A DNA stretch of 16,651 nucleotides from an uncultured Phascolarctobacterium sp. (GTDB taxonomy: Bacteria > Bacillota > Negativicutes > Acidaminococcales > Acidaminococcaceae). This document shows positions 14,726 to 16,651 of the stretch, one piece after another. Position numbers and translations under genes: made by a program. Under the pieces are notes generated by a model. That model was not told the origin of the DNA. It saw only the letters and a program-made list of their open reading frames with translations, and did no database searches. How positions within the stretch are numbered: position 1 is the first letter of the stretch; every line of letters begins with the position of its first letter. The stretch lies in contig CAKQHU010000011.1 in the NCBI GenBank assembly GCA_934234275.1, forward strand, positions 1 to 16,651. The letters are read 5' to 3'.

Positions 14726-15181
14726 ATGCATAAAATTCTCTTTATCTGTCACGGCAACATCTGCCGTTCGCCGATGGCAGAGTTTTTATTGAAGGATATT
14801 GTAAAAAAGCGCGGTATTGCTGCTGATTTTGAAATTGCTTCGGCAGCGACAAGCAGGGAAGAAATCGGTAATCCTGTACATTACGGCACGCGCAATAAGC
14901 TGGCGCAGCTTGGCATCAGCGTCGCAGGCAAGCATGCAGTACAGGTAACAAAGCGTGACTACGAATATTATGATTTACTTCTGGTGATGGACAGCAATAA
15001 TATTCGTAATTTGCGAAGAGTAATCGGTGAAGATACGCAGGATAAGGTGCATTTGCTTTTGGATTATACCGAGCGCAAGGGCGCAAGCATTGCTGACCCA
15101 TGGTACACCGGTGACTTTGAAGTAACTTATGATGATATCATGGAAGGCTTGGAAGGCTTGCTGAAGTATCTGAAATATTAA
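14726..15181 (+). CDS. Low-molecular-weight protein tyrosine phosphatase
   Basis: This 151-residue cytoplasmic phosphatase hydrolyses phosphotyrosine (or related) residues on proteins. The P-loop C8-HGNIC-R14-S15-P lies at the extreme N-terminus, and the general acid Asp124 lies in DPWYTGDF (124-131). In the related YwlE, Thr at the position of Ile12 here is linked to arginine phosphatase activity, while Ile is typical of tyrosine-specific members. Tyrosine specificity is therefore more likely by family knowledge. A ribosome site AGAAAGGA (14711-14718) lies seven bases before the ATG. It follows the DUF1016 gene by 39 bases, but its base composition and universal distribution suggest it belongs to the core genome flanking the restriction cassette. 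No tyrosine kinase gene is nearby. Confidence 0.93.
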   Translation: MHKILFICHGNICRSPMAEFLLKDIVKKRGIAADFEIASAATSREEIGNPVHYGTRNKLAQLGISVAGKHAVQVTKRDYEYYDLLLVMDSNNIRNLRRVIGEDTQDKVHLLLDYTERKGASIADPWYTGDFEVTYDDIMEGLEGLLKYLKY

Positions 15182-15267
15182 AACAAACAAAATTCCGTAC
15201 AAACCGTTAATAAGTTAACACAATTTATTATAAAAGCAGGCGGAATTAAGCGAAAGCTATATTTTAC

Positions 15268-15296
15268 TTGTTTGTTTTAGACTGTGGTGCTACAAT
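15268..15296 (+). promoter_or_regulatory. Strong promoter of the aminotransferase gene
   Basis: TTGTTT (15268-15273) and an extended -10 TGCTACAAT (15288-15296) have an ideal 17-base spacer counted to TACAAT. Transcription would start near 15303 and give a leader of about 44 bases, too short for a riboswitch. Confidence 0.7.
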
Positions 15297-15346
15297 AAGT
15301 GTTACGGTAAAATAATATAGTTTCCAATGAAGAGAGGTTTTTAAAC

Positions 15347-16525
15347 ATGAAATTCGCAACACGTATGGAGCGTATGCAAGCTTCTGAAATCCGCGAGCTG
15401 TTAAAATTAACTGCTCAGCCTGATATTATTTCCTTTGCCGGCGGTCTGCCTGCACCGGAACTGTTCCCTGTAGAAGAAATTGCCAAGGTTTCTCATGACC
15501 TGGTACTGAAGGAAGGTCGTCAATTGCTGCAATATGCAACTACCGAAGGCCGCCCGTCCCTGCGTGCAAAAATTGCTAAACGCATGGCTGATAAATATCA
15601 CACCAAGGTTGACCCCGATGACATTCTGATTACCACTGGTTCTCAACAATGCCTGGACTTCGCAGGCAAGCTGTTCCTGGATCCCGGCGACGTTGTTCTG
15701 TGCGAAAGCCCGTCTTACCTTGGCGCTTTGAACGCATTCAACGCTTACCAACCGAAATTTGTTGAGGTTCCGACCGATAACGGTGGTCTGATTCCAGAAG
15801 AGCTGGATAAAATCCTGTCCACCACTCCGAACTGCAAATTTATCTATGTAATTCCTGACTTCCAAAACCCGACCGGCCGTACCTGGTCCATGGAACGCCG
15901 TCAAAAATTCATGGAAGTAGTTAACAAACACAACCTGCCGGTACTCGAAGATAATCCGTACGGCGAACTGCGCTATGAAGGCACTATCCTGCCGTCCCTG
16001 AAATCTATGGATACCAAAGGTTTGGTTATGTTCCTGGGCACCTTCTCCAAAATCTTCTGCCCGGGCCTGCGTCTTGGCTGGATTGCAGCTGAGCACAGCC
16101 TGCTGAGCGAGTTTGTTAAAATCAAACAAAGCGCTGATCTGCACACCTCTAACTTTGACCAAGGTGTTGCAGATGCTTACATGGAACAATATGATCTGGA
16201 TGCACACGTTAAAGAAATCGTTGCTCTGTACAAACATCGTCGTGATCTGATTCTTGAATCCATGGAGAAATACTTCCCGGCTGGTACCGAATGGACTCAT
16301 CCGGAAGGTGGTCTGTTCCTGTGGCTGACCTTCCCTGAAGGCGTAAGCGCACGTAAAGTATTTAACAAGTGCATCGAGATGAAGGTTGCCGGCGTTATCG
16401 GTGATGCTTTCTATCCGAACCAAAAGACTGACCGCAGCATGCGTATCAACTACTCCAACATGCCGGATGACCGCATTGTTGAAGGTATCCAACGCATGGC
16501 TAAAGCAATCAAAGAGTGCATGTAA
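15347..16525 (+). CDS. PLP-dependent class I/II aminotransferase (2-aminoadipate/aromatic aminotransferase-like)
   Basis: This is a 392-residue fold-type I aminotransferase of the group that includes 2-aminoadipate (LysN-like), aromatic and MocR-related enzymes. Visible marks are ISFAGGLPAPELFP (28-41), substrate/PLP contacts in DFQNPTG (171-177) and EDNPYGELRY (201-210), and the PLP lysine K235 in TFSKIFCPGLRLGW (232-245). A C-terminal MRINYSN segment matches where the substrate-carboxylate arginine lies in this group. The N-terminus (MKFATRMERMQASEIRELLK) is normal, with no GntR domain, so it is an enzyme and not a MocR regulator. The substrate is not decided by sequence; a role in amino acid synthesis or breakdown is inferred. 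Codon choice is strikingly biased, with 13 of 14 glutamines as CAA, which suggests high expression. It is monocistronic. Confidence 0.9.
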   Translation: MKFATRMERMQASEIRELLKLTAQPDIISFAGGLPAPELFPVEEIAKVSHDLVLKEGRQLLQYATTEGRPSLRAKIAKRMADKYHTKVDPDDILITTGSQQCLDFAGKLFLDPGDVVLCESPSYLGALNAFNAYQPKFVEVPTDNGGLIPEELDKILSTTPNCKFIYVIPDFQNPTGRTWSMERRQKFMEVVNKHNLPVLEDNPYGELRYEGTILPSLKSMDTKGLVMFLGTFSKIFCPGLRLGWIAAEHSLLSEFVKIKQSADLHTSNFDQGVADAYMEQYDLDAHVKEIVALYKHRRDLILESMEKYFPAGTEWTHPEGGLFLWLTFPEGVSARKVFNKCIEMKVAGVIGDAFYPNQKTDRSMRINYSNMPDDRIVEGIQRMAKAIKECM

Positions 16526-16531
16526 TTCTTT

Positions 16532-16558
16532 GACGGCTTAAGCTGTCTTGTAATTTTT
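16532..16558 (+). terminator. Short intrinsic terminator after the aminotransferase
   Basis: GACGGC (16532-16537) and GCTGTC (16542-16547) form a 6-base stem with one G-T pair and a TTAA loop, followed by TTGTAATTTTT. It begins six bases after the stop codon. The stem is short, so termination may be partial. Confidence 0.55.
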
Positions 16559-16574
16559 ATAGCTGATAAAAATT
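16552..16574. repeat. AT-only hairpin in the aminotransferase 3' region
   Basis: AATTTTTAT (16552-16560) and ATAAAAATT (16566-16574) are perfect 9-base arms around AGCTG. The left arm shares the T-run of the previous terminator, so the two structures would compete. The stem contains only A-T pairs. Confidence 0.35.
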
Positions 16575-16577
16575 TAG

Positions 16578-16599
16578 AGGCTGGGACAAAACCCAGCCT
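16578..16599. repeat. GC-rich hairpin, dispersed-repeat-like
   Basis: AGGCTGGG (16578-16585) and CCCAGCCT (16592-16599) form a perfect 8-base stem with an ACAAAA loop. Only TT follows, so it is a poor terminator alone. GGCTGGGACAAAA-type hairpins recur between genes in many Firmicutes, so this may be a copy of a repeated intergenic element. Confidence 0.55.
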
Positions 16600-16606
16600 T
16601 AAACAG

Positions 16607-16651
16607 AAAACCAGTGGAGTTTTACCGTCAGGTAAATTTCCACTGGTTTTT
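16607..16651 (+). terminator. Long hairpin terminator at the window edge
   Basis: Outer arms 16607-16618 (AAAACCAGTGGA) and 16639-16650 (TCCACTGGTTTT) are perfect. Inner arms TTTACC (16621-16626) and GGTAAA (16631-16636) close on GTCA, with only a 2-by-2 internal mismatch between. The right arm ends in TTTTT at the window end. The A-run before and T-run after allow function on either strand. Confidence 0.7.

Noticed and set aside
15191..15247. AATTCCG / CGGAATT inverted pair after the phosphatase gene as its terminator
   Set aside because: The arms are only 7 bases, separated by 43 bases, with no T-run after the second arm; probably chance.
15407..16492. 361-codon minus-strand open frame under the aminotransferase
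   Set aside because: It is a shadow of a strongly codon-biased gene; the predicted protein shows no domain.

Overview
The window is a bacterial chromosomal segment with every gene on the + strand. Tight operons, strong GGAGG-type ribosome sites and an anaerobe-style thiol-redox gene pair suggest a low-to-mid GC Firmicute-like anaerobe. My best guess is a Negativicute of the Phascolarctobacterium/Acidaminococcus type, but no RNA or marker gene here can prove that. There are no tRNA, rRNA, CRISPR, transposase or integrase genes, and no gene-free gap exceeds 300 bases.

Region 1 (22-4050) is the distal part of an aromatic amino acid operon: aroC, pheA (chorismate mutase-prephenate dehydratase-ACT), aroE, aroK and aroQ, packed with 1-4 base gaps or a 4-base overlap and closed by an intrinsic terminator. 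Together they cover dehydroquinate to shikimate-3-phosphate, EPSP to chorismate, and chorismate to phenylpyruvate. The EPSP synthase and dehydroquinate synthase steps are not in the window.

Region 2 (4028-6396) is a thiol/persulfide redox unit: a CoA-disulfide-reductase-type flavoprotein fused to a rhodanese domain, then a small Cys-rich C_GCAxxG_C_C protein, ending in a long hairpin terminator.

Region 3 (6421-14686) is an accessory defence-type cassette. Its order is an HTH-Fic protein, a 51-residue unrecognised ORF, hsdM, hsdS, hsdR, and a DUF1016/YhcG-type PD-(D/E)xK nuclease. A good promoter lies before fic, and the first four genes are closely spaced or overlapping. HsdM and HsdS would form the modification enzyme and HsdR would add restriction. 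Fic, the small ORF and the DUF1016 nuclease are accessory, and their roles here are unknown. hsdS is visibly more AT-rich than hsdM and hsdR. This cassette is the most interesting part of the window.

Region 4 (14726-16651) returns to ordinary genes: a low-molecular-weight protein tyrosine phosphatase, then a monocistronic class I/II PLP aminotransferase with its own strong promoter. The aminotransferase has highly biased codon use (high-expression style) and is followed by a chain of hairpins running to the window edge.
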